A stretch of 5,851 nucleotides of DNA from Archaeoglobus sp. JdFR-24 (lineage in GTDB: Archaea; Halobacteriota; Archaeoglobi; Archaeoglobales; Archaeoglobaceae). Shown piece by piece: positions 4,597 to 5,851 of the stretch. Position 1 is the stretch's first letter; each line of letters opens with the position of its first letter. The notes under the pieces are model-generated. The model did not search any database and was not told the DNA's origin. It saw only the letters and a list, made by a program, of their open reading frames with translations. Position numbers and translations under genes: made by a program. Location: contig MTML01000123.1 of NCBI GenBank assembly GCA_002011215.1, positions 1 to 5,851 of the forward strand, in the 5' to 3' direction.

Positions 4597-5756
4597 ACTG
4601 GAAAGAAAAAAATTACAGGTTCGAGTTTGAAGATTACGAATTAGAATCTGAATTAGAATTTGGGGATCCTGAGGGGTGCGAACACCGTGAATCAGATCGT
4701 GCGGATCCAGAGTTTGATAGCATTGAAATAGAAGAGAGACGTTTTTCCTTAAAGCACTGTTATCTGAGAGACACTTATTCCTGTCCGATTGCAGACAGGT
4801 GTAACTATGAACCTGCTGAGAGATGTATTTGCTGTGGCAACCTTATGGTCGAGACCTTCAGGGATGAGGGTTACTTCGCTACAAGGATTGGGAGGGCCGT
4901 TGCCGTTGCCTTTCCGGGGTATCTCAAAATGAAAGACGGAATGTACTGGAGCGGGTTGAAGGTTATAGTTTACTCAGATCCCGATTCCGGAATCGACACA
5001 AGAAAGGACGAGTTTCTTTTCGTTGGGCACAGATATGGTTTGTACGATGTCTTTCATAATGGGCATTCGATCTTCGGCGGAGGATATGATGGAACCTCTA
5101 TGGACAGCGCGAGTTTCCTCCTCACAAGGCTCAACTCTTTGATTGCTTCAAGAGACTTCTATTATCACCCACTACCTCTCTCAGAGGAGGAGAGAAAGAG
5201 ATGCCATGAGATGATCATGGAAATGGCAGAGATTCTGGGTGTGAAGATGAAAGAAGACTCCTATCTGCCACCCAAGAAGATCCTCGTCGTATCTGCAAAA
5301 GACTCCTGCGTCGGGCCGATCGTGAAAGCGTATATCAAATTCATCACCCGCTATGATGATCTTTACATTGAGTCAGCAGCCTTCGATGATCCATCAGACT
5401 TCGATGAGAACGCAAGAAAAGCGATAACTGAGATTCTCGGGGAAGAATTCGCCGATCACACACCGCAATGGATCAAAGAGGTGGAAGTTATCTATGAGTA
5501 CGATAGAATCTATGGATGCAAGACGCTCCTTGACCACGATTTGATAATAGCGGTAGAGGAGAGGTTCCTGAAAGACCTTCCAAAAGATAGAACTGTGACA
5601 CTTAAAGAGATAGTTGAGGATTACATGGATGTTAAAGAACCAAAAACCTTGGAGGAGTGCAAGGATTTTATCAAAGACCTCAGGAAAAACTACATCAACA
5701 TTATAAACAATATCTATGATTTAGTTGGCCGCGAAGAGCCAAGTGCCAATTTGTAA
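4593..5756 (+). CDS. Cys-rich protein with C-terminal degenerate LMW phosphatase-like domain
   Basis: The product has 387 residues in three parts. Residues 1-50 are very acidic. Residues 56-81 hold six Cys (C56, C64, C70, C78, C80, C81), a likely metal, Fe-S or disulfide site. Residues 85-200 form a mixed alpha/beta region that I do not recognise. Residues 226-380 resemble LMW-PTP or the related arsenate reductase fold in length and layout: a first strand KKILVVSAKDSCVGPIVKAY (228-247) aligns with the VCxxNxCRSPxAEAx loop, DHDLIIAVEE (314-323) aligns with DLIITM, and DVKEPKTLEECKDFIKDL (346-363) aligns with the DxPDP...LEEYxxxRDxI ending. The nucleophilic Cys is Ser234, the loop Arg is Val240 and the general-acid Asp is Glu349, so phosphatase chemistry is unlikely; C239 and P242 remain. 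Its ATG overlaps the upstream stop (ATGA), and GAGGGGG at 4579-4585 lies 7 bases upstream. The domain assignment rests on motif reading and is moderate. Confidence 0.8.
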   Translation: MNWKEKNYRFEFEDYELESELEFGDPEGCEHRESDRADPEFDSIEIEERRFSLKHCYLRDTYSCPIADRCNYEPAERCICCGNLMVETFRDEGYFATRIGRAVAVAFPGYLKMKDGMYWSGLKVIVYSDPDSGIDTRKDEFLFVGHRYGLYDVFHNGHSIFGGGYDGTSMDSASFLLTRLNSLIASRDFYYHPLPLSEEERKRCHEMIMEMAEILGVKMKEDSYLPPKKILVVSAKDSCVGPIVKAYIKFITRYDDLYIESAAFDDPSDFDENARKAITEILGEEFADHTPQWIKEVEVIYEYDRIYGCKTLLDHDLIIAVEERFLKDLPKDRTVTLKEIVEDYMDVKEPKTLEECKDFIKDLRKNYINIINNIYDLVGREEPSANL

Positions 5757-5851
5757 ATTATCATTAAGCAAATAAATTTCTCTTTTCTTCAAAATTTAGT
5801 AAAACTTAGTAGGGAATTACTTATTAAGAAAACACCTAACTCTTGAAAAGA
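5757..5851 (+). terminator. Downstream AT-rich region with pyrimidine tract, likely operon end
   Basis: A 14-base all-pyrimidine tract, TTTCTCTTTTCTTC at 5777-5790, starts 20 bases after the stop codon and fits a U-rich archaeal termination signal. No hairpin precedes it. The rest, to 5851, is AT-rich with no gene start that I can support. Confidence 0.4.

Noticed and set aside
5268..5732. Functional arsenate reductase coupled to thioredoxin
   Set aside because: The fold and neighbour fit, but the catalytic first Cys and the Arg of the anion loop are replaced (Ser234, Val240), so activity is unlikely.
1..5851. CRISPR array
   Set aside because: No regularly spaced repeats of 20-40 bases are present anywhere; the only repeats are 10-15 bases and few.

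Overview
The window looks like DNA from a thermophilic euryarchaeon, perhaps Archaeoglobales or a relative. Arginine is coded mostly by AGA/AGG and ATA isoleucine codons are common. Shine-Dalgarno (SD) sites are strong GGAGGT(G) with GTG and TTG starts. AT-rich archaeal TATA-like boxes (TTTAAA, TTTAAATA) precede the genes, and the proteins are rich in Glu, Lys and Arg. The lineage is inferred; nothing here fixes the genus.

All genes are on the + strand. Left block (1-2580): the 3' end of a winged-helix (ArsR/MarR-like) regulator, an AT-rich promoter region with an 11-bp tandem repeat, and a 779-residue superfamily 2 helicase. The helicase is XPB/RadD-like and carries an N-terminal CxxC...CxxC finger and a long helical region of unknown type.

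Middle (2581-2859): an AT-rich spacer with three copies of AATCTAAAGT (one inverted, two direct) and a good TATA box. It is followed by a sharply GC-rich island (2761-2828) that folds on paper into a compact multi-stem RNA just upstream of a thioredoxin gene. This is the strongest unexplained non-coding signal in the window. It may be a cis-acting leader, a free small RNA or the remnant end of a mobile element.

Right block (2860-5756): four co-directional genes. They are a small thioredoxin (WCYPC), a 117-residue protein ending in a highly charged coiled coil, a 307-residue protein with an SCEGHG motif, and a 387-residue protein overlapping it by ATGA. The last has a Cys-rich N-terminal segment and a C-terminal domain that reads as a low-molecular-weight protein tyrosine phosphatase (LMW-PTP) fold without its nucleophilic Cys and phosphate-binding Arg. 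The last two genes are certainly translationally coupled. The first two are probably in the same transcription unit, although a possible terminator lies between the second and third.

How the genes work together is not known. A cautious reading is a redox- or metal-linked module in which thioredoxin serves Cys-rich partner proteins. The LMW-PTP-like domain would then be a ligand sensor or scaffold rather than an enzyme. The helicase, judged by base composition and its separate promoter, seems to be an independent unit.
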